Of a stretch of 64,000 nucleotides of DNA, positions 19,289 to 28,890 are shown in pieces. The position numbers and the translations under genes are program-made. Source of the DNA: Blautia faecicola (GTDB lineage: Bacteria > Bacillota > Clostridia > Lachnospirales > Lachnospiraceae); contig NZ_SDKC01000001.1 in assembly GCF_004123145.1 (NCBI RefSeq), positions 27,501 through 91,500 on the forward strand, written 5' to 3'. Numbering within the stretch: position 1 is the stretch's first letter; the number at the start of each line of letters is the position of its first letter. The notes under the pieces were generated by a model that was given only the letters and a program-made list of their open reading frames with translations, was not told the origin of the DNA and made no database searches.

Positions 19289-19936
19289 ATGAGATTAGAG
19301 ATGCATGCACATGACTGTGAAGTCAGCCCGTGTGCAGTGATTAAAGCAAAGGAACTGGTAGACGGATATAAAGAGGCCGGATATGACGGAATCGTGATCA
19401 CCAATCATTTTGACAAGGGGATCATGCACCTGTGGGGTGAGACGACAGAGGAGCATTATCAGACTTATCTTCGCGGGTATGAGCTGGCAAAAGAAGAGGG
19501 AGAACGTGTAGGTCTGAGGGTGATCCTCGGTATGGAGATCCGTCTGGAATGCGGACCGGAGGATTATCTGGTATACGGCGTGACAAAGGATTTTATCCGG
19601 GAGCATATGGACATCTGTGGCTGCAGTCTGCAGGAATTATATGAGATCTGTGAGGAAAATGGATGTGTCCTGATACAGGCTCACCCTTTCCGGGAATACT
19701 GTCAGATACAGAATCCGAAGTATCTGCATGGTGTGGAGAGAAACTTTAATTCCGGACATGACAACCATAATGAAAAACTGGACGCATGGCTGAAGGAACC
19801 GGGAAGAGAGCACCTGATCATAACCCGGGGAAGCGACTGCCATGAGATTCCTCAGGTGGGACTGGTAGATTTTGTGATAGATGAGGATGTGAAAAACAGC
19901 ACGGAACTGGTACAGGTGTTAAAGAAGCTTGTATGA
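19289..19936 (+). CDS. PHP-domain phosphoesterase
   Basis: A 215-residue stand-alone PHP protein. The metal-ligand motifs are MHAHDCE at the N-terminus, VITNHFD, QAHPFRE and RGSDCHE near the C-terminus. Such proteins hydrolyse phosphoesters or nucleotides using two or three metal ions. Length is that of a minimal PHP domain without a polymerase partner. The RBS AAAGGAAAA precedes the ATG. The substrate is unknown. Confidence 0.85.
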   Translation: MRLEMHAHDCEVSPCAVIKAKELVDGYKEAGYDGIVITNHFDKGIMHLWGETTEEHYQTYLRGYELAKEEGERVGLRVILGMEIRLECGPEDYLVYGVTKDFIREHMDICGCSLQELYEICEENGCVLIQAHPFREYCQIQNPKYLHGVERNFNSGHDNHNEKLDAWLKEPGREHLIITRGSDCHEIPQVGLVDFVIDEDVKNSTELVQVLKKLV

Positions 19937-20006
19937 AAACCATAGCGGAGCAAGATAAAAATTCTGTTAATGTAAATAGTATACATATATAAAGGAGAAG
20001 AACACG

Positions 20007-22046
20007 ATGGAGATTATAAATGGCGAAAGACTGGTATTGGGGACTTGTTATTATCCGGAACACTGGGACGAAAGCCTCTGGCGAGATGATCTGAGAAGAA
20101 TGCTGGAAAATGGTATCGAAGTGATACGAATCGCAGAATTCGCATGGAGTAAGATCGAACGGTATGAAGGTGTATTCAACTATGATTTCTTTGACAGATT
20201 TCTGGATGTAGCTGCTGATATGGGTATGAAAGTGATCTTTTGTACCCCGACGGCTACACCGCCGGCCTGGCTGACTGAGAAATATCCGGAAGTTCTGAAT
20301 GCAAACATGGACGGTGTTCTGTACCGCCATGGCGGAAGAAGACATTACAACTACAACTCTCCGAAATATCAGGAACTGACCAGAATTATTGTGGAAAAAT
20401 CTGCATCTCATTATGCAAAACATCCGGCAATCATCGGATGGCAGATTGATAATGAGCTTAACTGTGAGAAAAATGAGTTCTATTCTGAGAGTGATACCAT
20501 CGCTTTCCGCAAATTTCTGATGGAAAAATACGGAAGTATTGATGCACTGAACGAAGCATGGGGAACGAACTTCTGGAATCAGACATACAACAGCTTTGAG
20601 GAAGTGTATGTGCCGAGAACCACTCTGAGCAACAACACCAACCCTCATGAAGTATTGGATTATACCAGATTCGTATCTGACAGCGCATGCAGATTCGCAA
20701 AAATGCAGAGCGATATCATCCGCAAATACATCAAACCGGGTGATTTTATCACCACCAACGGTCTGTTCGGCAACCTGGACAACCAGAGAATGACAAACGA
20801 GAGTCTGGATTTCATCACATATGATTCTTATCCGAACTTTGCTTATTGTCTGGATGCGTACAACAAGGATAACTTCCTGAAAGACCGTATGTGGAGCCGT
20901 AACCTGTCTGAGGTTCGTGCGGTATCCAAAAACTTCGGTATCATGGAACAGCAGTCCGGAGCCAACGGATGGAATACCGGTATGGCAGCTCCGACTCCGA
21001 AGCCTGGACAGATGACCCTGTGGACCATGCAGAGTGTGGCACATGGTGCAGACTATGTCAGCTATTTCCGCTGGAGAACCTGTACTTACGGTACTGAGAT
21101 TTACTGGCATGGTATCCTGGATTATTCGGGAAGAGACAACCGGAGACTGGCAGAAGTCAAATCGGTTCATGAGAAATTCCAGAAACTGTCTGAGATTGCA
21201 GGCTCCAAGTATGAAGCAAAAGTTGGTTTCCTGAAAGACTATGACAACGCATGGGACAGCCAGCTGGATGTATGGCATGAAAAAGTAGAGTGGAAGAGCC
21301 AGCTTGGCATCTTCGAAGCTGCACAGAGAACCCATACACCGATGGATTATATCTATCTGCGCGACGATGTAACCGCAGAAGACCTGAAACCATATAGCGT
21401 ACTGTTCTACCCGCATCCGGTACTGATCTCAGAGGAGAGAAAAGTCGTACTGGAAGAGTATGTAAAGAATGGCGGCTGCCTAGTTCTGGGCTGCAGAAGC
21501 GGATACAAAGATATGTACGGCCGTTGTGTTATGGACAAACTGCCGGGCAAGTTTGCCGAGATGAGTGGTGTGGATATTCCGGAATACACACTGGTATCCC
21601 CGGACAACAAAGATATCGTGATCGACTGGGATGGCACGAAGCTGGAAGCTGCTGTATTTAACGATCAGCTGGTAGCAGTGGGTGAACATGCAGAAGTTCT
21701 TGGAAGATATGAGAACTGTTATTATGCAGGAGAACCTGGACTGATTAAGAATACTTACGGAGAAGGAACCGTATATTACTTCGGCGCAGCATTCTCAGAG
21801 AAAACAGCAGAAGTATTCCTGGAGAAACTGGGTGTGAAAGATCCACACAACGCAAAACTGGAGATCCCGGAAACCTGCGAACTGGCTGTAAGAAAGAAAG
21901 ACGATACCGAGTATTGCTTCGTTCTGAACTACAAAGACGCAGAAGCCGAGATCCATGTCAAAGAAGAGATGACGGATCTGTATACAGGGGAGAAAGTGAG
22001 CGGTACAGTTGTGCTGAAACCGTTTGAGGTCAGAGTGTTGAAATAA
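20007..22046 (+). CDS. beta-galactosidase, glycoside hydrolase family 42
   Basis: A 679-residue GH42 enzyme that releases terminal beta-galactose. The barrel begins with GTCYYPEHW. The acid/base is Glu150 in WQIDNEL and the nucleophile Glu314 in IMEQQSG. The trimerisation domain (about 400-610) and a small C-terminal beta domain follow. No signal peptide is present. The ATG follows AAAGGAGAAGAACACG. Codon use is richer in AAC/TTC/ATC than in its neighbours, typical of high expression. A stem-loop follows the stop. It is a single-gene unit about 70 bases after the PHP gene. Confidence 0.93.
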   Translation: MEIINGERLVLGTCYYPEHWDESLWRDDLRRMLENGIEVIRIAEFAWSKIERYEGVFNYDFFDRFLDVAADMGMKVIFCTPTATPPAWLTEKYPEVLNANMDGVLYRHGGRRHYNYNSPKYQELTRIIVEKSASHYAKHPAIIGWQIDNELNCEKNEFYSESDTIAFRKFLMEKYGSIDALNEAWGTNFWNQTYNSFEEVYVPRTTLSNNTNPHEVLDYTRFVSDSACRFAKMQSDIIRKYIKPGDFITTNGLFGNLDNQRMTNESLDFITYDSYPNFAYCLDAYNKDNFLKDRMWSRNLSEVRAVSKNFGIMEQQSGANGWNTGMAAPTPKPGQMTLWTMQSVAHGADYVSYFRWRTCTYGTEIYWHGILDYSGRDNRRLAEVKSVHEKFQKLSEIAGSKYEAKVGFLKDYDNAWDSQLDVWHEKVEWKSQLGIFEAAQRTHTPMDYIYLRDDVTAEDLKPYSVLFYPHPVLISEERKVVLEEYVKNGGCLVLGCRSGYKDMYGRCVMDKLPGKFAEMSGVDIPEYTLVSPDNKDIVIDWDGTKLEAAVFNDQLVAVGEHAEVLGRYENCYYAGEPGLIKNTYGEGTVYYFGAAFSEKTAEVFLEKLGVKDPHNAKLEIPETCELAVRKKDDTEYCFVLNYKDAEAEIHVKEEMTDLYTGEKVSGTVVLKPFEVRVLK

Positions 22047-22056
22047 GGGTGTGAAA

Positions 22057-22087
22057 AGAGGCGGTGGAAAGAAATCCATCGCCTCTT
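22057..22087 (+). terminator. stem-loop after GH42
   Basis: GAGGCGGTGGA pairs with TCCATCGCCTC around a short AAGAAA loop. There is no T-run, so termination would be inefficient; it may act in mRNA protection. Confidence 0.5.
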
Positions 22088-22162
22088 GAAAAATAAGATA
22101 GACAAAAAAATCAGCAGGTGTTAAGATAACTGCAAAGCATACGATTTCCATTCATTGAGAAA

Positions 22163-22243
22163 TTCAATTATCATTTCTAAAAACATATCTTGATTTCATA
22201 TTCGGAGAAGTCTCAATGCTTTTATATTTTCAAAAATCAGCAG
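22163..22243 (+). repeat. leader sequence shared with 47960-48030
   Basis: The stretch from ATTCAATTATCA through AGTCTCAATGCTTTT to CAAAAATCA recurs, with gaps and substitutions, at 47960-48030. Here it stands upstream of the Rpn-type gene. It is probably the conserved left end of that kind of element. Confidence 0.55.
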
Positions 22244-22295
22244 TGAGATTGCTTCATGGACGGATAATCAGAATATATTCATCTTATATGAAAAG

Positions 22296-22326
22296 ATCTC
22301 CTGCGCAAAAACAAAAAGGAGGAGAT
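22296..22326 (+). promoter_or_regulatory. hairpin sequestering the Rpn ribosome-binding site
   Basis: ATCTCCT at 22296-22302 is the exact complement of AGGAGAT at 22320-22326, which overlaps the Shine-Dalgarno sequence of the next gene. Such a stem would limit translation. Confidence 0.5.
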
Positions 22327-22328
22327 TG

Positions 22329-23297
22329 GTGGGAAAAAAGGATACCATAACCAAAAATTACATGAAGGAGAACAGGGTTTTCGCGGATGCCTTCAATTAT
22401 TTACTGTACAATGGGCAGCAGATGATTCAACCGGAAAAACTGAGGGAAATCGACACAACAGAAATGGCGATTCTGCAGGGTGGTGATCAGAAACATCAGG
22501 ATTCGGAAACGGTACAAAAATATAGGGATATATTGAAGAAAACCGTAGTGAAGGAGGATGGGGAGACGGTGTATCTTCTGCTTGGTGTTGAAAATCAGAC
22601 GGATATCCATTATGCGATGCCAGTAAGAAATCTGATCTATGATGCGCTTCAGTATGGAAAACAGGTAAGTGATATTACGGCAGAAAACCGAAAGACAGGG
22701 AAGAAAAGATCAGGTGGAGAGTATTTATCTGGGTTTTATAAAGAAGATAAGCTCACGCCGGTAATCACGCTGGTGATTCATTTCGGTACGGAGTTATGGG
22801 ACGGACCGGAATCATTACATGAAATGCTGCGTGTAAATGATAAAAAAATACTGGATTATATTCCGGACTATCGAATTCATCTGATCGATCCCGCACGTTT
22901 GACAAAAGAGCAGCTGGAACTGTTTCAGACGAGTCTTCGAGAAGTGCTGGGATGCATAAAATATGCAAAAGATAAAGAAAGATTAAAGGAATATATAACA
23001 GAAAATACTCGAATGTATATGGAAAATGCGGCGGCGCAGGTAATAAAAGCGATAACAAATACACCGATTACAATATCAGAAGAAGAGGAGGAAATTAATG
23101 TGTGTCAGGCAGTAGATGAAATGATTGAAGATGGAAGAGCAGAAGGCAGAGCAGAAGGAGAACTTTTTGGTTTCATTAAGGCGTATACAGGACTTATAAA
23201 GGATGGCCTGCTCTCCGTGAAAGAAGCCGCTTTGCGAATGCACATGACGGAAGAAAAATTTGTAGAAGAGATGGAAAAAGTGAATGAAAAGTCCTGA
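22329..23297 (+). CDS. Rpn-family recombination-promoting nuclease / PD-(D/E)XK transposase-like protein
   Basis: A 322-residue protein of the Rpn family, DNA endonucleases linked to RecA-independent recombination. The nuclease core is at about residues 90-130, with LLGVENQTDIHYAMPVR followed by NLIYDALQY. The C-terminal region has the GRAEGRAEGE repeat and a helical tail usual in the family. A GTG at 22329 is used, 6 bases after AGGAGG; a TTG three bases earlier is possible. It interrupts the run of carbohydrate genes. Its leader recurs at 47960-48030, which supports mobility. Confidence 0.8.
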   Translation: MGKKDTITKNYMKENRVFADAFNYLLYNGQQMIQPEKLREIDTTEMAILQGGDQKHQDSETVQKYRDILKKTVVKEDGETVYLLLGVENQTDIHYAMPVRNLIYDALQYGKQVSDITAENRKTGKKRSGGEYLSGFYKEDKLTPVITLVIHFGTELWDGPESLHEMLRVNDKKILDYIPDYRIHLIDPARLTKEQLELFQTSLREVLGCIKYAKDKERLKEYITENTRMYMENAAAQVIKAITNTPITISEEEEEINVCQAVDEMIEDGRAEGRAEGELFGFIKAYTGLIKDGLLSVKEAALRMHMTEEKFVEEMEKVNEKS

Positions 23298-23311
23298 AAG
23301 ATATTCCGGTT

Positions 23312-23341
23312 TTGACGGAAACGTTGTACACTGGGTTATAA
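23312..23341 (+). promoter_or_regulatory. possible promoter of GH78 gene 1
   Basis: TTGACG at 23312-23317, an 18-base spacer and TTATAA at 23336-23341, about 45 bases before the start codon. Confidence 0.4.
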
Positions 23342-23384
23342 GAGAAACTGTACAAATGCAGTAGTTATTGGGAGGTAGAAAGCT

Positions 23385-25541
23385 ATGGAGTTTCAGGCAA
23401 AATGGATCCGGACTTCGGAAGAGACCGGTGGGGTGTGTCCGGTTTTTCGAAAGGGATGGAAGACAGAAAAGAAGGTAGAACGTGCGACGTTATATCTGAC
23501 GGCGCTGGGCGTGTATGAGGCGCATCTGAATGGAAAACGAGTTGGAAAGTATGTGCTGGCGCCGGGGTGGACGGCTTATGATAAAAGATTGCAGTATCAG
23601 GAATATGATATTACAGATCTGTTGAGAGAGGAGAATGAACTGACCGTAACACTCGGAAAAGGCTGGTTTCGTTCGCCGATGCCCGGATGGCAGGACACAC
23701 CTGACAAGCTGCAAAGAATAGGGCGTCCGGGAGGTATTCTCGGAGGAGTGCATATTGTATACATGGATGGAAGTGAAGAAGTAATCGTAACGGATCAGAG
23801 CTGGATATGGGGAGAAAGCAGGATTCGTTTCAGTGAGATTTACGACGGGGAGTTCTGTGATGACACTTTTGTGACGAAAGAGTGGAATACAGTAAAAGAA
23901 TTCGCATGGTCAAAAGAGATTCTGATTCCGCAGGAAGGGGAAGAGATCCGGGAGCAGGAAGTGGTGGCGGCAAAATCTGTTTTCCGCACACCGGCAGGAG
24001 AAATGGTTGTTGATTTCGGGCAGGAAATCACCGGATATGTGGAGTTTACCGTGGACGCTCATGCAGGTGACAGGATCCATATCCTTCATGGAGAAGTTCT
24101 GGATGCAGAAGGAAATTTCTACAATGCAAATTACAGAAGTGCAAAAGCGGAGATAACTTATATCTGCAGCGAGGGAACACAGACCTGGCATCCGGCGCTG
24201 ACGTTCTTTGGTTTCCGATACCTTTTACTGGACGAATTTCCGGGAGAAGCAACGCCGGAACAGTTCCGGGGAATCGCGGTGTATTCCGATATCCGAAAGA
24301 CAGGAGAAATCCAGACTTCGGATCCGGCTCTGAATCAGCTGATCTCCAATATTTTCTGGGGACAGAGAGATAACTTCCTGGATGTGCCGACCGACTGCCC
24401 GCAGCGTGACGAACGGCTTGGATGGACCGGGGATGCGCAGGTATTTACCAAGACTGCAAGCTATAATTTTGATGTGGAGCGATTTTTTACGAAATGGCTG
24501 CATGATCTGGCAGCGGATCAGATGGAGAATGGCGCAGTCGGTCATGTGGTTCCGGATTATCTGGTTGGCGGAAATGCCAGTGCCGCCTGGGCGGATGCGG
24601 CAACGATCTGTCCGTGGCAGATTTATCAGACATATGGCAATCCACAGATCCTGAAAGATCAGTTTACCAGCATGAAAAAGTGGGTGGATTATGTGACGAA
24701 TCACACAACAACCCCATGTCTGTGGACTGGTGGAGAACACTTCGGCGACTGGCTCGGTCTGGATGCACCGCAGGGAAGCTATAAGGGATCGAGCAGAGAA
24801 GATTTTATCGCTTCAGCATTTTATGCACATTCGACAGAACTTGTGGTAAAGGCAGGGCATGTGATCGGGGAAGATGTGACGGCATACGAGGCGCTTCATG
24901 AAAACATCGTGGAGACCTTCCGAAACACTTATCCGGACTACCGGACACAGACGGAACATATTCTGGCGGTGCAGTTCGGACTGGCGGAGGACTGTCAGAA
25001 AACAGCAGATGCACTGGCACAAATGATCCGAGATGACGGCTGCCAGATGCGGACCGGATTCGTTGGAACGCCGTATATTCTGCATGTACTGAGCAATTAC
25101 GGACATACGGATCTTGCCTATACACTGTTATGCAGAAAAGAATATCCGTCCTGGCTGTATGCCGTGGGAAAAGGTGCGACAACGATCTGGGAACATTGGG
25201 ATGGCATCATGGAAAACGGGGAGTTCTGGAGTACTGATATGAATTCATTTAACCACTACGCATACGGCTCTGTGGCAGACTGGATCTATGAACAGGCGGC
25301 AGGTATCCGGGTAGTGGAGGAACATCCGGGATTTGAAAAAGCGTGGATCCAGCCAAAACCGGGAGATCAGCTGGAGTGGCTGGGAGCATCGATTGAGACC
25401 AGACACGGAAAGATCAGCTCCCGGTGGACGCACACAGACGATGCGATCCGGTACGAGATCGTAACACCGGTTCCGGCACAGATTGTGATCGGAGAAAAAG
25501 AATATGCTGTGGAGCCAGGAAAGTATATTTTCTGGGAATAA
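23385..25541 (+). CDS. alpha-L-rhamnosidase, glycoside hydrolase family 78 (1)
   Basis: A 718-residue inverting enzyme that removes terminal alpha-L-rhamnose from plant glycosides or pectin fragments. N-terminal beta-sandwich domains occupy about residues 1-310 (KWIRTSEE, LGKGWF). The (alpha/alpha)6 barrel follows and carries the family motif DVPTDCPQRDERLGWTGD at 333-350 (Glu343 as likely acid). A later WEHWDG supplies the second acidic site, and a C-terminal beta domain ends the protein. It has no signal peptide. The ATG follows GGGAGGT. It shares its role with the second GH78 gene at 45494 but is clearly diverged from it. Confidence 0.92.
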   Translation: MEFQAKWIRTSEETGGVCPVFRKGWKTEKKVERATLYLTALGVYEAHLNGKRVGKYVLAPGWTAYDKRLQYQEYDITDLLREENELTVTLGKGWFRSPMPGWQDTPDKLQRIGRPGGILGGVHIVYMDGSEEVIVTDQSWIWGESRIRFSEIYDGEFCDDTFVTKEWNTVKEFAWSKEILIPQEGEEIREQEVVAAKSVFRTPAGEMVVDFGQEITGYVEFTVDAHAGDRIHILHGEVLDAEGNFYNANYRSAKAEITYICSEGTQTWHPALTFFGFRYLLLDEFPGEATPEQFRGIAVYSDIRKTGEIQTSDPALNQLISNIFWGQRDNFLDVPTDCPQRDERLGWTGDAQVFTKTASYNFDVERFFTKWLHDLAADQMENGAVGHVVPDYLVGGNASAAWADAATICPWQIYQTYGNPQILKDQFTSMKKWVDYVTNHTTTPCLWTGGEHFGDWLGLDAPQGSYKGSSREDFIASAFYAHSTELVVKAGHVIGEDVTAYEALHENIVETFRNTYPDYRTQTEHILAVQFGLAEDCQKTADALAQMIRDDGCQMRTGFVGTPYILHVLSNYGHTDLAYTLLCRKEYPSWLYAVGKGATTIWEHWDGIMENGEFWSTDMNSFNHYAYGSVADWIYEQAAGIRVVEEHPGFEKAWIQPKPGDQLEWLGASIETRHGKISSRWTHTDDAIRYEIVTPVPAQIVIGEKEYAVEPGKYIFWE

Positions 25542-25568
25542 CAAACATAGGCAGAAAAACATATAAAA

Positions 25569-25596
25569 CAGGAAGCGAAAATTTTTTCGCTTCCTG
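25569..25596. terminator. bidirectional terminator-like palindrome
   Basis: CAGGAAGCGAAAA pairs with its complement TTTTCGCTTCCTG between the converging GH78 and XRE genes. It can serve both transcripts. Confidence 0.7.
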
Positions 25597-25609
25597 AAGT
25601 AAAAATCAT

Positions 25610-25921
25610 TTATTTTTTAGAGAGAGCCAGTATAATAGCTGTTAAATGAGCAAGGGTCTCTTTATCTATTTTAGTCAATGCTTCCAATAATTGCCGTGTA
25701 GTATCCGGCGATTCATTGTCATAATCAAAAAATTCTTTTGGAGTAATTCCCAAATATTCACAGATGTAGAAAAAAACTGTCATAGAAGGTAAATTATGTC
25801 CGTTTTCAATATTGTTGATGTACCCTGCATTTTGTCCAAGTGAAAGACTCATATCTCTGGCAGAGGCTCCTTTTTCCTGTCGAAGAGCACTAAGTCGTTT
25901 GGCAAAGTCTTCTTCTTGCAT
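25610..25921 (-). CDS. XRE-family helix-turn-helix regulator
   Basis: A 103-residue protein with an N-terminal Cro/CI helix-turn-helix at about residues 7-62 (KRLSALRQEKG...GYINNIENGHNLPSM). A short helical C-terminal part may dimerise. It is divergent from the PP2C-kinase operon across a 378-base AT-rich gap that holds repeated TATCCGA motifs, so it may control that operon or itself. The RBS GGAGGT lies 12 bases before the ATG. No effector domain is visible. Confidence 0.85.
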   Translation of the reverse strand: MQEEDFAKRLSALRQEKGASARDMSLSLGQNAGYINNIENGHNLPSMTVFFYICEYLGITPKEFFDYDNESPDTTRQLLEALTKIDKETLAHLTAIILALSKK

Positions 25922-26299
25922 ATCAGTGTATCACCTCCATACATAACCCAAATATAAATATAGCATTTAATATGACAGATATCCGATTGAAGAAGTAAAT
26001 ATCCGAATATTAGAAGCAAGTAGCTATATTTTACACCATACAAAAACTTAAATGTCAGATTTGACACGACATTGATAGTATTATCATTTATTAAACAGGA
26101 TATTCGGAAAGGGTTAATAAATATAAAAAATAAATAAAATTTACCTGTCGGATAAAAGCATGGGAAAATCCTTAAAGATATAATGCTTAATCTGATATAA
26201 TTTAAATAATAATTGATTAAACATGATAATATAAAGAAGTCGAAACAGATACCTGAATATAGAAGAAACAGGAGAAAGGAAGATACAAAGGATAAGAAT
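25922..26299. promoter_or_regulatory. divergent control region of XRE gene and PP2C-kinase operon
   Basis: This AT-rich interval contains ATATCCGA at 25980-25987 and 26000-26007. The inverted form TCGGA occurs in GATATTCGG at about 26099-26107 and in GTCGGATA at about 26147-26154. TATAAT boxes lie at 26179-26184 and 26196-26201. The repeated TATCCGA element is a candidate operator for the adjacent XRE regulator. No protein gene is seen in it. Confidence 0.5.
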
Positions 26300-27088
26300 A
26301 TGAGATATCTTATGGCAGATCATACGGATGTAGGGATCAAAAAAAAGACAAATCAGGATTCTTACATGATAAAAGAAGCACAGACAAAACTTGGAAGAGT
26401 ATTTTTCTGTGTTTTGTGTGATGGTATGGGCGGATTGGCAAACGGAGAATTAGCCAGTGCCGCCGTGATACGTGCGATGGAGCAATGGTTTGAGACAGAT
26501 TTTCCTCAGATACTCCGGCAGGTCACGGATGTTGAGGAGATTCTGGAAAAAGTAAAAAATAACTGGTATGGAACTGCGAATGTACTGAATCTGCAGCTGG
26601 CACAGTATGTGGAAGGAACCGGTAAGCGGATGGGGACTACGATTGTTGCGCTGCTCATGATAAAAAATGAATATTTTATCATGAATGTTGGAGATTCCAG
26701 GGCGTATGCGATCAGCAATCAGGTATATCAGCTGACGAAAGATCAGAGCCTGGTGCAGCAGCAGATTGATCTGGGACGGGTTCGTCCGGAGGATGCGGAA
26801 AGACATCCGCAGAGAAATGTTTTGTTACAGTGTATCGGAGCATCGGAGGAGGTTCTTCCTGATTTTTACCGGGGAACTGTTTTGCCGGGAACCCTTTTCC
26901 TTTTGTGCAGTGATGGATTCCGGCATGAGATCAGTGAACAGGAGTTATTTATGCAGTTAAATCCTTCCGGATTGGTGAATGAGGAAAGAATGAAAGAACG
27001 GCTTGTATATCTGACAGAACTGGTGAAGTCCAGAAGGGAGATGGATAATATCTCTGCTGTTGCGATCAAGGCTGTGCAGGAGGGGTGA
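26300..27088 (+). CDS. PP2C-family protein Ser/Thr phosphatase
   Basis: A 262-residue metal-dependent phosphatase, the partner of the kinase encoded next. Metal-binding motifs are seen at DVGIKKKTNQDS (residues 10-21), CDGMGGLANGE (Asp41), SDGFRHEIS and the C-terminal DNISAVAI. The ATG at 26300 (MRYLMADHT) is preceded by AAAGGA. An earlier in-frame codon at 26213 would add a lysine/arginine-rich leader not seen in homologues. Its stop overlaps the RBS of the kinase gene, so the pair is translationally coupled. Confidence 0.92.
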   Translation: MRYLMADHTDVGIKKKTNQDSYMIKEAQTKLGRVFFCVLCDGMGGLANGELASAAVIRAMEQWFETDFPQILRQVTDVEEILEKVKNNWYGTANVLNLQLAQYVEGTGKRMGTTIVALLMIKNEYFIMNVGDSRAYAISNQVYQLTKDQSLVQQQIDLGRVRPEDAERHPQRNVLLQCIGASEEVLPDFYRGTVLPGTLFLLCSDGFRHEISEQELFMQLNPSGLVNEERMKERLVYLTELVKSRREMDNISAVAIKAVQEG

Positions 27089-27090
27089 AG

Positions 27091-28890
27091 ATGCTGGAAA
27101 TAGGATCCGTCATAGATGGAAAATACAAGATACTGAACCAGATCGGTCAGGGTGGAATGAGTGTTGTATATCTGGCATTGAATGAACGCGCCAATAAGAC
27201 ATGGGCGATCAAAGAGGTCAGAAAAGACGGTGTACAGGATTTTGCCACAGTCAAACAGGGACTGATCGCGGAAACCGATACGTTAAAGAAACTGAATCAC
27301 AAATATTTGCCAAGTATCATCGATGTTATTGATGATGAGGATACGTTCCTTATTGTTATGGACTATATTGAGGGAAAATCTCTGAATAAAGTCCTGAAAG
27401 AAAGCATGGAACAGACCGGACTGCCGATCGGGATTGAAGATGTGCTCTCCTGGGGGATTCAGCTGTGCGATGTGCTGAATTACCTGCATACGAGGGAACA
27501 GCCGATTGTGTACCGTGACCTGAAACCATCGAACATTATGTTGCGGCCGAACGGTGAGATCACACTGATCGATTTTGGTACTGCAAGAGAATTTAAAATA
27601 GAAAATATAGAAGATACCACGAGTCTCGGAACGCCCGGTTATGCGGCACCGGAACAGTATGGAAGTCAGAATCACAAGGGAAAAGCCCGTCCACAGAGCG
27701 ACATTTACTGTCTGGGAGCAACACTGCATCATCTGATTACCGGACGGAACCCGGCGGAATCGCCGTTTCATTTTCTGCCGATCACGCAGTGCCGGACAAC
27801 GCTTCTGGAGGAGACGCCGAGAGAATTCCGCAATGAACTGCTCGGACTTGAAATGATTCTTACCAAATGTACACAGCAGGAGCCGGAACAGCGGTATCAG
27901 AACTGTGCACAGCTGCAATATGATCTGGAACACCCGGAAGAACTGGGACTGCCGTACAGACGGAAACTGAAAAACAAGATGCTTGCATTTTCTGCAAGTC
28001 TGGCACTGGCGGCTGTGCTGGGAGCAGGATCTCTGACCGGCGCGGCACTGGCAAAGAACACAGAGACATCCGGGTACGACTACTATGTGGAGAGCGCACA
28101 GACAGCATCGACACAGGAGAAACTCATCTGTTATAAAAAAGCGATTGCGCTGAATCCGGAAGCGGAAGATGCGTGGCTGGGACTGGTGAATGCCGTCGGG
28201 GAAGACAATACATTCACCTCCGAGGAGGAAAGCTACATTCTTTCTATATTAAGTTCCCGGGACAACGGAAGAACGAAAGACAATAAAACACTGTTTCAGA
28301 AAAATGAGGCGGGATATGTACGGTTTGCCTATAACATGGGCATGCTCTATTACTATACGGAAGGAACCGGACAGAACAAAGCATCTGCCGGAGGTTGGTT
28401 TGATATCGTAAGCAAGGCAGATCTGAACAGTCTGGATCTCGGCGAGGATGAAGATAAGAAGACCGCATGGAAGACGAGATCGGATATTCTGGGTAAGATC
28501 AGTGCGTATAACAGTAAGATCGGACAGACAAACCAGGCGGGGGACGCGCAGGTTTCCTATAAAGATTACTGGGAAGATCTGATGGCTCTGATGAGTGATG
28601 ATATCGCGGGACAGGATAATGTGATCACAGAACTTCGTCTGTACAACGAGATCGTATATCAGATTTGTACCCATTATGATGCATTCCGGGAAGCAGGTCT
28701 TACACAGAATAAGATGCAAGAAGCACTTGACCGGATCACGGAAGCGGTAAATGCGGCGGACGTGACAGACAATCCGGTGGCAAAGGAACTGAAAGAAAAT
28801 ATTCTGGATGCTGCCGTTCTCGGAGAAAAGCAGATTCAGGCAATGTTTGCGGCAAATGCGGTAACACCTTCTGAAGGAGGTGAGGAATGA
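27091..28890 (+). CDS. transmembrane Ser/Thr protein kinase with non-PASTA outer domain
   Basis: A 599-residue Hanks-type kinase. The kinase domain spans residues 13-285, with the glycine loop IGQGGMSVVY (18-27), Lys41 in AIKEV, the catalytic Asp143 in YRDLKPSN and the metal-binding Asp161 in DFGTAR. A single membrane segment at about 298-321 is followed by 275 outer residues. These are helical and TPR-like, beginning CYKKAIALNPEAEDAWLGL, in place of the PASTA repeats of the usual cell-wall kinases. ATG 27091 is preferred to GTG 27085 because AGGAGG lies 6 bases before it. It would phosphorylate cytoplasmic targets, probably including the FHA partners. Confidence 0.92.
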   Translation: MLEIGSVIDGKYKILNQIGQGGMSVVYLALNERANKTWAIKEVRKDGVQDFATVKQGLIAETDTLKKLNHKYLPSIIDVIDDEDTFLIVMDYIEGKSLNKVLKESMEQTGLPIGIEDVLSWGIQLCDVLNYLHTREQPIVYRDLKPSNIMLRPNGEITLIDFGTAREFKIENIEDTTSLGTPGYAAPEQYGSQNHKGKARPQSDIYCLGATLHHLITGRNPAESPFHFLPITQCRTTLLEETPREFRNELLGLEMILTKCTQQEPEQRYQNCAQLQYDLEHPEELGLPYRRKLKNKMLAFSASLALAAVLGAGSLTGAALAKNTETSGYDYYVESAQTASTQEKLICYKKAIALNPEAEDAWLGLVNAVGEDNTFTSEEESYILSILSSRDNGRTKDNKTLFQKNEAGYVRFAYNMGMLYYYTEGTGQNKASAGGWFDIVSKADLNSLDLGEDEDKKTAWKTRSDILGKISAYNSKIGQTNQAGDAQVSYKDYWEDLMALMSDDIAGQDNVITELRLYNEIVYQICTHYDAFREAGLTQNKMQEALDRITEAVNAADVTDNPVAKELKENILDAAVLGEKQIQAMFAANAVTPSEGGEE

